This document shows, in pieces, positions 1 to 10,632 of a stretch of 64,000 bases of DNA; positions within the stretch are counted from its first letter, which is position 1; every line of letters starts with the position of its first letter. The stretch covers positions 457,979 to 521,978 of the forward strand of contig WMKK01000014.1 in NCBI GenBank assembly GCA_012295225.1. Direction: 5' to 3'. This DNA comes from Ostreococcus mediterraneus (taxonomy: Eukaryota; Chlorophyta; Mamiellophyceae; Mamiellales; Bathycoccaceae). Under the pieces are notes generated by a model. It did not search any database. It was not told the DNA's origin and worked only from the letters and a program-made list of their open reading frames with translations. Both the position numbers and the translations under genes were made by a program.

Positions 1-892
1 TTGGTAAATCTGGCATCATGTGCGCGATGACTTTAAACCCGGCATCCTTGGCGAGTTCAAAACATTTCTGCACCGCCGCAACGGTGTGCCCTCGATTGGT
101 GTCCCGCGCCACGTCTTCATATATACTCTGCAAACCAATCTCCAATCGCGTGCACCCATAGGACAACATCTGACGTAAATGCGGCGACTGACAATAATCC
201 GGCCGCGTCTCGATGGTCAACCCCACGCACTTTGTCCGACTCTGCTCTGACGCCTTCACCGCCTCCGTCACGCTCGAAGAACTCGCCCCACTCAACGAAT
301 CGTGCAAATTACGAATGAAATAATCTCTATACTCCACCGGAAGCGACATGAACGTACCACCCATGAGAACAAATTCTACTTTATCGACGGCGTGTCCCAG
401 CCGTCGCAACTGGTCCACGCGTCCGCGGCTCTGCGCGTACGGATCATACCTCGCCCGAATCGCTCGCATCGACGTCGGCTCATACCCAGTATACGATTGC
501 GTGCTGTACTCGAAATCACTATCCGGCCCACCAGGGCAATACACGCACACGTTCCCAGTCGTCGCGATGTGCGGGCACCGATGCGGTTTGCTCATCACCG
601 CCACCACCGCCACCCCGCTCGCCGTCCGCACCGGTTTCGCGCGCAATTTCGGCAACAACCCGTCACGATGCTCCACCGGCACCGCTGCGATGAGTTCCGT
701 GAGTTTCGGCGCCTTGCTCAGCTTGTACTTGCGCGCCGCCGCGTTTTTAATGGCATTCAAGTTGAGAAAACCATCGTCGGATTCGCCCCCATGGTTGCGT
801 GTGATGAGCTGCGCGACGACGTCCGCGATGGCGAGCACGCGACGTTCGCTCTCACTGCGATTTCCCGCGCTCGCGTCGGTCTTCGGCGGCAT
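1..892 (-). CDS. ELP3: Elongator complex protein 3 (radical SAM acetyltransferase), 5' part
   Basis: This is the N-terminal half (about 297 codons) of ELP3, the catalytic subunit of Elongator, which modifies wobble uridines of tRNA using a radical-SAM centre and a C-terminal GNAT domain. The start ATG is at 892-890 and reads MPPKTDAS. The radical-SAM cysteine cluster is visible as a CPH segment followed by [13 protein letters not shown]. The conserved [24 protein letters not shown] and IETRPDYC blocks follow. The frame is open to the left edge at AHMMPDLP, so the remaining radical-SAM region and the GNAT domain lie outside the window. It diverges from the CWC27 gene with about 120 bp between start codons. 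The family match is unambiguous. Confidence 0.95.
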   Translation of the reverse strand, partial: MPPKTDASAGNRSESERRVLAIADVVAQLITRNHGGESDDGFLNLNAIKNAAARKYKLSKAPKLTELIAAVPVEHRDGLLPKLRAKPVRTASGVAVVAVMSKPHRCPHIATTGNVCVYCPGGPDSDFEYSTQSYTGYEPTSMRAIRARYDPYAQSRGRVDQLRRLGHAVDKVEFVLMGGTFMSLPVEYRDYFIRNLHDSLSGASSSSVTEAVKASEQSRTKCVGLTIETRPDYCQSPHLRQMLSYGCTRLEIGLQSIYEDVARDTNRGHTVAAVQKCFELAKDAGFKVIAHMMPDLP

Positions 893-1011
893 CACCACAC
901 GTCACGCGCGACAATCTGCGGTGGCACACAAAAGAGAAACCCACCTGGACGTCACAATCCGCCGCCGCGTTCGCGTCGTCGCCGCCGCGCGCGCGCGCCG
1001 CCGCTCGCAAC

Positions 1012-2661
1012 ATGTCGCAAATCTACACCCTGGAGCCGCCCACGGAGGGTAAGGTGGTGATCACCACCACGCACGGCGACATTGATGTCGAACTCTTCGC
1101 GCGAGAGGCACCGCTGGCGTGTCGCAACTTTATACAGCTCGCGCTCGAGGGCGCCTACGACGAGTGCGCGTTCACGCGCGTCGTGCGAGACTTTATGATA
1201 CAAACCGGCGACCCGACGAACACGGGGCGTGGGGGGGAATCGGTGCATCCGTCGGGAGTGTTTAAGGATGAATTTCATTCGCGGTTAAAGTTTAACGCGC
1301 GCGGACGCGTAGCCATGGCAAACGCCGGGCGAAAAGACACGAATGGGTCACAGTTTTTCATCACACTCGCGCCGTGCGCGTGGTTGGATAAGAAACACAC
1401 GATATTTGGCAAGTGTGGGAGTTCGTCGTTTTATAATGCGATGGAAATTGGCAAGGTTGAGGTGGACGGGGACGCTCCGGTGGCGCCGGCGCCGAGAGTG
1501 CTCAAGGTGGAGGTGATACATAATCCATTCGATGATATCGTACCGAGGCGACGACGGGGTGATGTCGATGATGATGCGAATGGTGCGAATGTAGAGGATT
1601 TTCGAAAGACGAAAAAGGCGCCGAAGAAAAAGTTGAATTTATTGTCGTTTGGCGAGGAGGCGGCGGAGGATGAAGAGACGCTCGAACGCGTGGCGCCGGG
1701 ATTGAAGATAAAGTCATCGCATGATGTTGGTGGGGATGATACGTTGGTGAGTGCGAGCGCGGAAGAAACAAGAGAGGTGATGGAGCGCACGGAGCGCGAT
1801 AGGGCGCTGGCGAAAGAGCGAAAAGATCGCGTGCGGGAGCGGTTGCGGGACATGGGCGAAGACGACGCGAGCGGGGATGACGAAAGAGCGCGCGAGACGA
1901 GCGGTAAACGCGCCGCTAAGGGATGGGATGATGACGATGAGAACGGTCACAGTGCAGGTGGTAAACGTCAGCGCGGCGACGGTGCAGATGCCGCAGGTTT
2001 TGAAGAGCGAATGCGCGCGAAGATGGTTGCAAAACGTCGCGAGCTTGGCGATGTCGAGGGCGGATTAAAAGATATCGAGCGCGACATCAAAGCCCAAGCC
2101 GACGCCTTGGAAGAGAAGAAAGCCAAGCACGCGTTGAAAGAAAAGCGCCGCGCCGAGAAAGCCGCGCGTGACGACGAACGTCGCGCGCGAGAGGCGAACA
2201 AGTTGAAAAAGCTTGGATTGGGCAAAAAAGCCCTCTCGCGCGAGGACGCCGCGTTGTTAAACGACGCCGAAGTCAAGCGCATCGAAACCAAAGCGCGCAA
2301 GTCTCGAGTTGTCGACCGTGAGAAGGAAACGCTCGCGCGGCTCGCTGCATTTAACAGCAAACACGCATCCGTTCTCAAGTCAAAGCACGCGTCAGCCGAT
2401 GCCACGCCGGCGCAAGAAGCGCCAGAAATTAACGAACGCGCCGGCATGGTTGGCGTCTCCCGTTTCGTCCCGCAAGGTTTATACTACATGGATGACGAAA
2501 ACGCCGAAAACGACGACGACGACAGCGATTGGCGCACACACAAACTCGCATTTGTTGAAACCAAACGCGACATGCAGTACTCGGCGAGCGTCGATGACTA
2601 TGAAGTCGTCGATCCGCTTTTAGAAAAAGGTAAAGGCAAATTCGCAAAGAAGCGCTCATAG
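1012..2661 (+). CDS. CWC27: Spliceosome-associated cyclophilin CWC27
   Basis: 549 aa, single exon. Residues 1-180 are a cyclophilin-type peptidyl-prolyl isomerase domain: the opening IYTLEPPTEGKV, the ACRNFIQL block, FKDEFHSRL and NGSQFFITL are typical of the CWC27/CYP57 subgroup, and the domain closes with NPFDDIVPR. The rest is a charged, lysine/glutamate-rich coiled-coil region found in CWC27 proteins, which join the activated spliceosome. The catalytic arginine and tryptophan positions of canonical cyclophilins are only partly kept (FTRVVRDFMIQTGD is present), so PPIase activity is not assured. It shares a short divergent promoter with ELP3. Confidence 0.92.
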   Translation: MSQIYTLEPPTEGKVVITTTHGDIDVELFAREAPLACRNFIQLALEGAYDECAFTRVVRDFMIQTGDPTNTGRGGESVHPSGVFKDEFHSRLKFNARGRVAMANAGRKDTNGSQFFITLAPCAWLDKKHTIFGKCGSSSFYNAMEIGKVEVDGDAPVAPAPRVLKVEVIHNPFDDIVPRRRRGDVDDDANGANVEDFRKTKKAPKKKLNLLSFGEEAAEDEETLERVAPGLKIKSSHDVGGDDTLVSASAEETREVMERTERDRALAKERKDRVRERLRDMGEDDASGDDERARETSGKRAAKGWDDDDENGHSAGGKRQRGDGADAAGFEERMRAKMVAKRRELGDVEGGLKDIERDIKAQADALEEKKAKHALKEKRRAEKAARDDERRAREANKLKKLGLGKKALSREDAALLNDAEVKRIETKARKSRVVDREKETLARLAAFNSKHASVLKSKHASADATPAQEAPEINERAGMVGVSRFVPQGLYYMDDENAENDDDDSDWRTHKLAFVETKRDMQYSASVDDYEVVDPLLEKGKGKFAKKRS

Positions 2662-2844
2662 CTTACTAGAATGTCAATGACGATGAAAGGAAAAGAATGT
2701 GGTCTGATAGAACGCAAAACGCACGCTACCACCGCGCGGTCGCGGAAGGTTTCATAAATAAGCGCTCGACTCCCGTCCCAAAGAACTAATACAACAGTCT
2801 CGTCTGTGGAACCGCACAACGTTCCACGCCGCCGGGCGTCGATC

Positions 2845-4521
2845 ATGACGCACACCGACGAGTTCGACCTCGATCTCGACGTCGACGTCGTCGTGTACGG
2901 CACTGGATTGTGTCAATCCATCGTCGCCGCGGCGTGCGCGCGCCGAGGTCGAGCGACAGCGCACTTTGACGCTGATGTGAGCTACGGCGCAAACTTTGGG
3001 AGCTTGCGCGCGAGCGCGGACGTCTCGCGCGCGTTCGATGCGCCGGAACACAGCACACATCCCGTGCGTGTGTTTGGATCGGGGGTTGATGCGTCGACGG
3101 GGTGTCTGACGCCGAGCGGGCGGGAGGCGATGGGAAGCGGCAGTTTGAGCGGCGACGGTTCGAGCTGCACGCGTGGGTACTCCATCGACATTAACGCTCC
3201 GAGAGTCGTGCTCGGTGCGGATGAATTTGTTGAATGCATCGTTGATTCGACCGCGCACAAGTATATGGAGTTTAAAGCTATTGAAAAGACGTATGTTGTT
3301 CGAGACGGCGTCGCGGAGCCGATGGCGAGTAATCGAAGCGACGTCTTCAAGGATACAACGCTCTCTGGCGCCGAAAAGCGCGCATTGATGCGTTTCTTGA
3401 AGCTTGTGCATGTGGAAGCGATGAAGGATGCGGCACAGCGTCGCCGAAGCGGGAGAAATGGGGAGGAGACGAATGTGGCGGTTGGCGCGCCCGGGAGCGA
3501 GTGGGGATTAGACGGCGCGTCTTCAGCGACGCGCGACGCCCTTAATGAGAGCGATGGGTTGAATATTGACCCAGATGAAACCATGGATACGTTCTTAACT
3601 CGTCATGGACTTAGCGAGAAACTTCGCGCCGGTGTGACGTATGCTCTTGCGCTACAGACGCGCGTCGATTGTGACGCCGCGAGCGCGATTGAAGACTTGA
3701 AGGTGTACATTTTAAGTGTCGCCAAGTATGGACCACAAACCGGCGCGTGCTTGATTCCAGTCTACGGCGCTGCAGACATCCCACAAGCGTTCTGTCGAGT
3801 TGCCGCAGTGGAAGGTGCGACGTATGTTTTGAGACAAGCTTTACGAAACGTCAATGAACACGCCGAACAAGCGACGAGCGTCGTCTCCGCCGGCGGACAA
3901 GACATTCCAGCCAAATTTATATTCATGCCTGCGCCCTCGCGCGCGAACGGCACAATTTCCGTCCACGCCGTGTGTGTGCTTGATGCGTCAATGACGCCAG
4001 AGTTCAGTCAACTTCTCGTGGTGTTCCCGCCCGGGAGCGTGCGCGAAGACGCGCGCGTCGCCGTTCGAGCGCTCCAAATAGGCGCGCACACTGGATGTTG
4101 TCCAAACGGCAGGTTTATCTTGTACGTTTCGCACGTCATCGACGCCGGCGATGATCAAAGTGATCCATACCGTGACGTGCGAGCGGTATTGCGTGCGTTA
4201 GTGAGACACAGTGACAACGAAGACGATGACAAAGACGTCCCGGGTGCCTTTGGCCCCGACGCGACCAAGCCGACGGCGATTTGGGGAATGATGTACACGC
4301 AACCGTGCGGGTCCATGGCTGACGTAAACGCGTTGAAGGCGCCGGGGAATGTGTCGTACTGCGTTGATTATCCCGACGCGTCAGCGACGTATAGAGGTGC
4401 GATGCGTGCAGCGCAAGAGGCGTATGGAAAACTCTTTGATGACGACATGTTTCCAATTGACGCACGAGGAAACGACGACCACAAAGACGACGACGACGAC
4501 AAAGACGGAGCAACAATGTAG
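2845..4521 (+). CDS. Rab escort protein (REP/CHM, GDI superfamily)
   Basis: 558 aa from the first ATG (2845); the frame opens earlier only at a GTG. The N-terminus has the GDI-type FAD-like fold motif VVVYGTGLCQSIVAAA, followed by DADVSYGANFGSL. The central IPVYGAADIPQAFCRVAAV segment matches the Rab-binding region of REP/GDI (YPIYGxGELPQAFCR in relatives). A large acidic and variable insert between the first blocks and the relaxed N-terminus favour REP over Rab-GDI. REP presents newly made Rab GTPases to geranylgeranyl transferase II in the cytosol. The C-terminus is an aspartate/lysine-rich tail. REP rather than GDI is the better call but is less certain than superfamily membership. Confidence 0.85.
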   Translation: MTHTDEFDLDLDVDVVVYGTGLCQSIVAAACARRGRATAHFDADVSYGANFGSLRASADVSRAFDAPEHSTHPVRVFGSGVDASTGCLTPSGREAMGSGSLSGDGSSCTRGYSIDINAPRVVLGADEFVECIVDSTAHKYMEFKAIEKTYVVRDGVAEPMASNRSDVFKDTTLSGAEKRALMRFLKLVHVEAMKDAAQRRRSGRNGEETNVAVGAPGSEWGLDGASSATRDALNESDGLNIDPDETMDTFLTRHGLSEKLRAGVTYALALQTRVDCDAASAIEDLKVYILSVAKYGPQTGACLIPVYGAADIPQAFCRVAAVEGATYVLRQALRNVNEHAEQATSVVSAGGQDIPAKFIFMPAPSRANGTISVHAVCVLDASMTPEFSQLLVVFPPGSVREDARVAVRALQIGAHTGCCPNGRFILYVSHVIDAGDDQSDPYRDVRAVLRALVRHSDNEDDDKDVPGAFGPDATKPTAIWGMMYTQPCGSMADVNALKAPGNVSYCVDYPDASATYRGAMRAAQEAYGKLFDDDMFPIDARGNDDHKDDDDDKDGATM

Positions 4522-4682
4522 CAGTTCATTTAGGCAATATAGAAAAGAATGTGTTATAGCAAGAAGAAATCTAAATCATCAATACAGCGGTGTCGATGGA
4601 ATGCCCACCGATCCGTTCGAATTACTTATAATTTGCTGCGCATAATTTGAGGACTGAGACACAGAGAGACTAGCACGGCGTT

Positions 4683-6868
4683 TTAGTTTTGCTTGTTTCT
4701 GCTCTTAATCTTCGGGTTCTTCGCGATACGAATGGACAGCGGCGTGACTTCGACGAGTTCATCTTGCGAAATGTATTCTACGCAGTCATCCAAGGATAAT
4801 TCCTTGGATTCGTTCAACACGACGGTCGCGTCCTTGTTGGAACGAACATTCGTCGCCGCCTTCTTTTTGCACACGTTGACCTTCAAGTCACCAGAACGCT
4901 GGTGAATACCGATAACTTGGCCTTCGTACACGTTAGCGCCAGGCTTGACGATCAAGATACCGCGATCTTGCGCGGACATGCACGCATAAGAGGTGACGGC
5001 ACCGGTTTCGTGCGCAATGAGCGAACCGTTTTCGCGCATGGAGATGTCCCCAGCCCATTCGCCATAGTCGTCAAAGTTGGTGTTCAACACCGCGGTACCG
5101 CGCGTGGCGGTCAAGATGGCGTTACGCAAGCCGAGCAAACCACGAGTCGGGATCTTGTACTTCATGCGGGTCATGCCCTTGTCGTCCGTCACGAGGTCAA
5201 GCATTTGACCCTTACGCGTGGATAACAAGTCGACACAAGAACCAGTGTATTCCTCCGGGACTTCGACGTACGCTTCTTCATACGGCTCAACCTTGTGGCC
5301 GTTGGCGTCTTGCTTGGTGATGACTTCCGGCGGACCAATGGTGAATTCGTAGCCTTCACGACGCATGGTTTCGATCAAAATCGTAATGTGCAACGCACCA
5401 CGACCGCACAAGATGAAAGAATCGGCGGTGTCGCCGGGTTCAACCTTCAACGCCAAGTTGCGTTCAAGCTCTTGGTCGAGACGCGCCTTCAAGTTACGAG
5501 AAGTGACGTACTTACCTTCTTGGCCAGCGAACGGAAACGTGTTCACGGACATAGCCATACGCACGGTCGGTTCTTCGACGGTAATAGTCGGCAAAGGCAC
5601 CGCACCTTCAGCCATGATGGTTTCACCAATCATAACGTCGTCGAGACCGGCGATGGCGCAAATGTCACCAGCGCCGACAGAGTCGATAGCGTTACGCACA
5701 AAGTTGTTGTAAATAAACACTTCATTAATCTTGCCGTTACGAGAAGGTTCGCCCGGGACGCCAATCTTAATTTGTTGAGACTTGGAGACGGTACCAGCGC
5801 GCACGCGGCCGAGTGCAATGCGACCCTTAAAGTCGTCGTAATCCAGGTTGGTAATCAACATTTGAAGCGGAGCGTTGACGTCAGCCATCGGCGGATTGAC
5901 TTCGTTGCAGATGGCTTCAAACAACGGTTCGAGAGAATCCGACATTTGATCCGGTTCCATGCCCGCGATACCTTGGAAACCAGAGGCGTACACGACGGGG
6001 AACTCGCATTGCTCATCCGTGGCGCCGAGCGAGCAAAACAAATCAAACGTCATGTCGACGACGTAATCCGGTCGAGCACCTTCGCGATCAATCTTGTTCA
6101 CGACGACAACAACCTTCAAGCCAAGTTCCAAAGCCTTCTTCAACACGAAACGCGTTTGCGGCATAGGACCTTCGACAGAGTCCACGAGCAACAAAACGCC
6201 ATCCACCATGTTCAACACTCGTTCAACCTCGCCACCGAAATCGGCGTGACCAGGAGTGTCGATAATGTTAATCTTCTTATCCTTGTACGTCACCGCAGTG
6301 TTTTTGGACAAAATAGTAATCCCGCGCTCGCGCTCGAGATCGTTAGAGTCCATGATGCGCTCTTCAACCTTTTCGTTTTCGCGAAACACCTTGCTTTGCG
6401 CCAACATGGAATCCACGAGCGTGGTCTTCCCGTGGTCGACGTGTGCGATGATGGCGATGTTACGGATCTCATCTCTCGGCACAGCCTTGGAAGAGGTTTC
6501 AGCTGTGTGTGTTAGCGCGCAATTTCATCGTCAGTCTCGCGGTCAAAGGCATCGCACGCGGGCGTCCCGCGCCGCGCGCCCTTTCTGAGGATAAGGCGGC
6601 GGCGGAGCACTTTATCGCGACATGAGGGGTCCTCGCCGCGCGTCGCGCGCGATTCACCCGAGTTCACGCGCGCGAATCGATGGTAAAAAATCCAGATAGA
6701 CATTGCGCGTCGCGTTCGCGCGCTCGAGCATCGTGACGTACGTTCAGCGACGGCTTTCGTGCGCGTGGTGGTGCGAGCCGCCGCGACATGGCGAGTCTTG
6801 GCGCTCGTGTGCGTGCCTTGCGTGCGCGCGAACGTCGCCGCGGGGGCGGTGCGAGCGTGTGCGCTCAT
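4683..6868 (-). CDS. Plastid TypA/BipA translational GTPase, two exons
   Basis: Exon 1 is 6742-6868 and exon 2 is 4683-6502, joined across a 239-bp intron with donor GTACGT and acceptor ending CTAACACACACAG, giving 648 aa. The junction is phase 1 and reads [18 protein letters not shown]. Exon 1 encodes an alanine, threonine and arginine-rich, acid-poor leader of 42 residues from MSAHARTAP, as expected of a chloroplast transit peptide. Exon 2 has all GTPase motifs: AHVDHGKTT, the switch I region with [16 protein letters not shown] and [11 protein letters not shown], then EF-G-like domains II, III and V and the TypA C-terminal domain. TypA/BipA binds ribosomes and supports 50S assembly and stress translation. 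Without exon 1 the frame has no ATG near its start (only GTG at 6482), which is why the intron is needed. Confidence 0.9.
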
Positions 6869-7129
6869 TGTTGTGATGCGGTGTGTGTGCGGGTGTGTGT
6901 GCGGGGTGCGTGGCTCTTGAGCGCGGAGGCACAGAGTGCGGTTTTGGGCGTGACGTCAGTCGCTGACAACTTTTGACCTGTGAAAAAAACAGGCCGACGA
7001 GGGCGTGCGCGAACATTTGTCCTAATCTTTGCCGCGAAAGACGCGAAATGGCGTACGAAATGGAACGAGTTAAATCAACACAGAGCTAAATATTTCATGC
7101 GCGGTTGTAAACATGCGAAAGCGCGGGAG

Positions 7130-8026
7130 CTAGAGGGTGCACTTTTGTAAATTTTCGTACGCGGGCTCGCCTTGGATGAGCCTCCACGACGCTTTATCCA
7201 TTCCATTCGCGCCCGGGAATAGGCGTTCGTGCGGTACCGGGGCGACGCCGAAAGACTGCCATAATGATACCACAGATTGTTCAAATTTCCTCGCGGATTT
7301 GATGGCGAATGATTCACCTTTGAGCGTGAATGGTTCGACGCGAATGGTAAACATGCCGTGCCGGTTACCGTAGACTACGTCGGTCAAATACCTATCGCCT
7401 ACGAAAATTAATTTCTTGGCGCTGTCACACCCCGGGAAATGAGCGACGACATCATCAACATCCCCAGCAGGCTTCTTCGTGGCGTGACGGATAAAGGCGA
7501 TACCTAAAGCCTTTTCTAGCGCGTCGGCTTCGACGCCGTCTGGGTCGTACTGCGTTAAACCCGCCGAATTACTATACACCCCAACGTTCGACGCCCCAAA
7601 CGTGGCTTTACACCGCTCTAAGCTCTCGCATACGCGCTCGTGTACTTCTAGAGCGTACGGCGCGGTAAGGGTGTTGTCCTTGTCGAACACGACGCCCTCG
7701 AACCCGAGCGAACGCAAGTGCGCCCAATCCACTCGAGAAATATCTTTACACGCCACTTGCGGCATCGCCAGCGCGCGATCGCCCACGGCGGACTTGAAAA
7801 ACAACGCTATCCCCGCGGCGTTTAAGCTCTGTCCGAGCTTACTGTAGAGCGACGGTGCGTGGGCGTGGACTTCAGACGGTGTGGCTGACGTCCCAGCGTC
7901 AGCGTCGGCGCGAGCTGTTGCGCGTGAATGCATCGCGCGCGTGCGCCTGCGTGCGTGCGTGGAATGAGTGATTACTGGCGAGGACAGTGCGTTCGTGCAC
8001 ACGCGCGCGAGTGATGGGTTTGGCAT
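7130..8026 (-). CDS. PGP phosphatase, GEP4/PGPP1 type (HAD superfamily)
   Basis: 298 aa. The HAD catalytic motif is FDKDNTLTAP (residues about 123-132), where the first aspartate is the nucleophile. Motif II is a GVYSNSAG segment, and motif III/IV is the lysine in TKKPAGDVD followed by VGDRYLTDVVYGN. This combination (DKDNTLT, SNSAG, GDRxxTD) identifies the GEP4/YqeG branch, which dephosphorylates phosphatidylglycerophosphate to phosphatidylglycerol. The first ~80 residues are Arg/Ala/Ser-rich and look like an organelle-targeting peptide; plastid or mitochondrion cannot be told apart. A second possible start is the ATG at residue 31. Confidence 0.88.
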   Translation of the reverse strand: MPNPSLARVCTNALSSPVITHSTHARRRTRAMHSRATARADADAGTSATPSEVHAHAPSLYSKLGQSLNAAGIALFFKSAVGDRALAMPQVACKDISRVDWAHLRSLGFEGVVFDKDNTLTAPYALEVHERVCESLERCKATFGASNVGVYSNSAGLTQYDPDGVEADALEKALGIAFIRHATKKPAGDVDDVVAHFPGCDSAKKLIFVGDRYLTDVVYGNRHGMFTIRVEPFTLKGESFAIKSARKFEQSVVSLWQSFGVAPVPHERLFPGANGMDKASWRLIQGEPAYENLQKCTL

Positions 8027-8148
8027 CGACGGGCGCGTTCTGAGGTCTAAGGTGTCGCACGAGCGAGAAGACAGCTGCCTCGCGTTGATTTAGTTTTTTT
8101 TTCTCACTCGCTTTGTTTTGTCTTTGAGTGCGTGCTAAAGTGGTACTA

Positions 8149-8848
8149 TTACAATGGAGAGAGCGCACCCGTGGCCTGTACTCGACCAAGTCGACGTAAT
8201 TCTTGCATCAAATCATCCTGGGACATAAATTCCAACGCGTGCAAATCGTTTGCGTACGTAGACACTTCAAAGTTGAGCGCCACCGCGCCTTGCTTTTGAG
8301 GCGAACTCACCGTATGCGTGACTTCAGCGGCGTGCATTTCGCACCAGAGCATCATACGGTCGTACGCTTTGGCGGCTTCTTCTTCGTGGTCGAAACATCC
8401 GAGTGATGTGGGCTGCGTCGACAAAGAAACGTCGTGTGAGTGCGCGGTCGTCGATGGAAATCTCGCGTACGTGTGCGCGCGCGAGAGAGATAGAGAGGCG
8501 ATGCCGTCATCGTCGTTGTCATCGTACCTTGCCATTTCTTCTGAACTGTGCCTCCCAGCGACCTGTGGGGAACGTTTGATGCACCCCGCGATACTGGAGA
8601 CGAAATTCGCGTCAGTCGTACGAATGCGCGCGCGAGCAAACAACAATACACACAAATTTTCGTTCGTTCGTTGCGCACAGAAAGATAAAAACATCATGAC
8701 GTACCTTACTCGTATATGTACGCCCGTTCGATACCCCTTTCTGCCGCGCCACCTTGTGTACGCTCTGTCGAATATCGAGTTTCGCCGGCGAAGGCGACGC
8801 CGCGCCTCTCGCCGAAGCGTTCAAACCCAAAACTAAACCTCCTCTCAT
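8149..8848 (-). CDS. Small AP2/ERF-domain transcription factor, three exons
   Basis: Exons: 8710-8848, 8528-8562 (35 nt) and 8149-8412; total 145 aa. Introns begin GTAAGG and GTACGA and end CACAG and GACGCAG. Splicing restores an AP2 DNA-binding domain that no single frame contains: KGVSNGRTYTS from exon 1, RWEAQFRRNGK from the micro-exon, and PTSLGCFDHEEEAAKAYDRM from exon 3. These match the YRG, RWEA and LGxFxxEEEAAxAYD elements of plant AP2 domains. The C-terminal region NFEVSTYANDL continues the domain helix. The protein is little more than one AP2 domain with a short N-terminus, so it is a single-domain ERF-like factor. The frame upstream of 8848 has only a GTG. Confidence 0.85.
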
Positions 8849-9508
8849 CGATGAACCCGACACACACGACGTCCGTATGGCGTGCACTAATTCACTTTCA
8901 TCCCACGATCGCACGCGCGCGGTGTTTTCGCCCTCTGGCGGTGCTCTTCGTTCGCCAATCTACGCGCGCGTTTCGGGACGCCATCCGTCAGTCGCTTTAC
9001 ATTCCGCACGCATTCGCGAGCTCTCGCATCGCTTCTCGCGCGCCATCGCGTCGTTCGCGCGCACGGACGCACCCCTAGCATATTACACCGCCTCGCCATC
9101 GGCGCATACGCCGCCGCGGTGCGCGCACCGCGTTGACTCCGCGCGTTTTCATCCTGTCCCGGTGGTTCCCCTCGCGCGCCGCGCACCACCATGTCGCGAC
9201 GACCACGCCCGTCGCCGCTCGCGTGACTCGGCGGTAGGGGCTGGAGTAGTACGCACGCACGCGTTCGGCCGCGCGTGCGTTCGAACGGTCGAAAGGTTGC
9301 GCGACGCGCGCGCGTGCGAGTGAAGCGCGCGAACGCTCGAGTGTCTTTTTGTGTCCCCAGGAAGGACGAGGAGTTGGACTGCTAATTTTTTATTTTCTAC
9401 CCGGCGACGCTCGTTTTCACGCGAGCGCTGCTCATACTTATCTCAGCGCATACGCACGCCTCGTCGTCGTCGGCGTCCCCGTCGTCGTCGGCGTCGTCTA
9501 TGTCAACG
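8849..9508. other. Intergenic: AP2 gene upstream region and JmjC gene 3' flank
   Basis: About 660 bp between two minus-strand genes. Open frames here on both strands are Arg/Ala/His-rich without recognisable motifs and look like chance frames in GC-rich DNA. The segment would hold the promoter of the AP2 gene. The stretch near 9465-9500 is a short (GTC) low-complexity run. Confidence 0.5.
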
Positions 9509-10333
9509 TCACACGAAATGACACATGTGTTTCTTTTCGTCAGGCGCGAGGTCAAACGGCACGAGCACGCTCACCACCGCGCCATCTCCGTCATCCATCG
9601 ACCGCACGTGATGCCACCAAAACGGCGGCGTATACAACACATCCCCAGGCTCCAACGTCACCACCATCGCCTGCGCGTCTGCGAAATCTGGAAACATGTC
9701 ACGCTGCCTCGCGTCCCCGCTCGCGTACGCGTCGTAATCCACCCTCGACACCTCGGGACGATCGCGCCGTGGGTACAACTTGCGAAAATCATCCGGCGCA
9801 AACATTGTAAATGTTTTTCGTCCCACCTTCTGCGCGAGAAACCCATGACACAGGTCGTAATGCAGCGGCGTCACGTACCCGCCGCGGCCAAACCACACGC
9901 GGCTATTCGCGAGCTTCGCGTCGGCGTCGAACACGCGCGCTATGATATCGACGCCCGCGAGCTCGGCGCATCGCGCGCTCACCCGCGCTCGGCAATACAT
10001 GTTCATCGATGCGCCGCCAAACACCGCGCGCGCGGCGCTCGCCACGCTGACCTCGTGCGCGTCGCAGTCGCACTTTAAAAACACCCCCGCGCGCGACGCC
10101 TCGCGCGCCACCAACGCCTCGCACCGCCACCGCGCGTCGTCGCCCTCGCCCTCGCCCTCGCCGTCGCACACCGTGCGAATGAACGCATCTACATCGCGCC
10201 ACGGCGTCGACGCGCTCGCCGCGCCGTCGCACGCGCCGCGAAACACCACGGGCGCGCGATGGCGATAGCGCGCGCGAAATTCGTCACCATCCACGCGCGC
10301 ATCGATCGCGGCGATCACGCCGTCGTCCCACAT
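9509..10333 (-). CDS. JmjC-domain (cupin_8) Fe(II)/2-oxoglutarate oxygenase
   Basis: 274 aa, single exon. The metal-binding HxD motif is in TPLHYDLCHGFLAQ and the distal histidine is in PPFWWHHVRS. Between them, GRKTFTMFAPDDF and LEPGDVLYTP are typical of the JmjC/cupin_8 group that includes JMJD5, FIH-like and TYW5-like hydroxylases. The enzyme should use iron, oxygen and 2-oxoglutarate to hydroxylate a protein or RNA substrate that cannot be named from sequence. There is no signal or transit peptide. The start ATG at 10333 gives MWDDGVIAA. The C-terminal HMCHFV is unremarkable. Confidence 0.85.
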   Translation of the reverse strand: MWDDGVIAAIDARVDGDEFRARYRHRAPVVFRGACDGAASASTPWRDVDAFIRTVCDGEGEGEGDDARWRCEALVAREASRAGVFLKCDCDAHEVSVASAARAVFGGASMNMYCRARVSARCAELAGVDIIARVFDADAKLANSRVWFGRGGYVTPLHYDLCHGFLAQKVGRKTFTMFAPDDFRKLYPRRDRPEVSRVDYDAYASGDARQRDMFPDFADAQAMVVTLEPGDVLYTPPFWWHHVRSMDDGDGAVVSVLVPFDLAPDEKKHMCHFV

Positions 10334-10513
10334 CGGTGGCGGATATGTATGCGTCGATCGCGGGTGCGCGTGCGCGCGCGGCGCGCGTGTGCGGCGGGCG
10401 CTCGCGCGAGGCGCCGGACGACGGAACGATGACGCGGCGGCGCCACGCGCTTACGGTTGGTCGCCCACGCGATGACGCGGATGGCGATCGCGACCGCGCA
10501 CGCGTCATCGCGT

Positions 10514-10591
10514 GCGAACGACGACGGCGAACGACGACGGCGAACGACGACGGCGAACGACGACGGCGAACGACGACGGCGAGCGACGACG
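10514..10591. repeat. Tandem repeat, six 13-bp units
   Basis: Six head-to-tail copies of GCGAACGACGACG, the last with one A-to-G change. A 13-bp period is not a multiple of three, so it cycles through all frames and makes artificial Arg/Asp/Thr-rich open frames on both strands. It lies just 5' of the JmjC gene start region. Confidence 0.9.
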
Positions 10592-10602
10592 GCGAGCGCG
10601 AA

Positions 10603-10632
10603 CGTCGCCGTCGCCGTCGCCGTCGCCGTCGC
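10603..10632. repeat. Tandem hexamer (CGTCGC)5
   Basis: Five consecutive CGTCGC units directly after the 13-bp array. A (GT)10 dinucleotide tract follows at 10743-10762, immediately left of the transposon end. The whole 10.33-10.77 kb spacer is repeat-rich and I see no gene in it. Confidence 0.9.

Noticed and set aside
5295-6515. 406-codon plus-strand open frame
   Set aside because: Antisense shadow of the TypA GTPase; His/Arg-rich with no motif, while the opposite strand has complete GTPase motifs.
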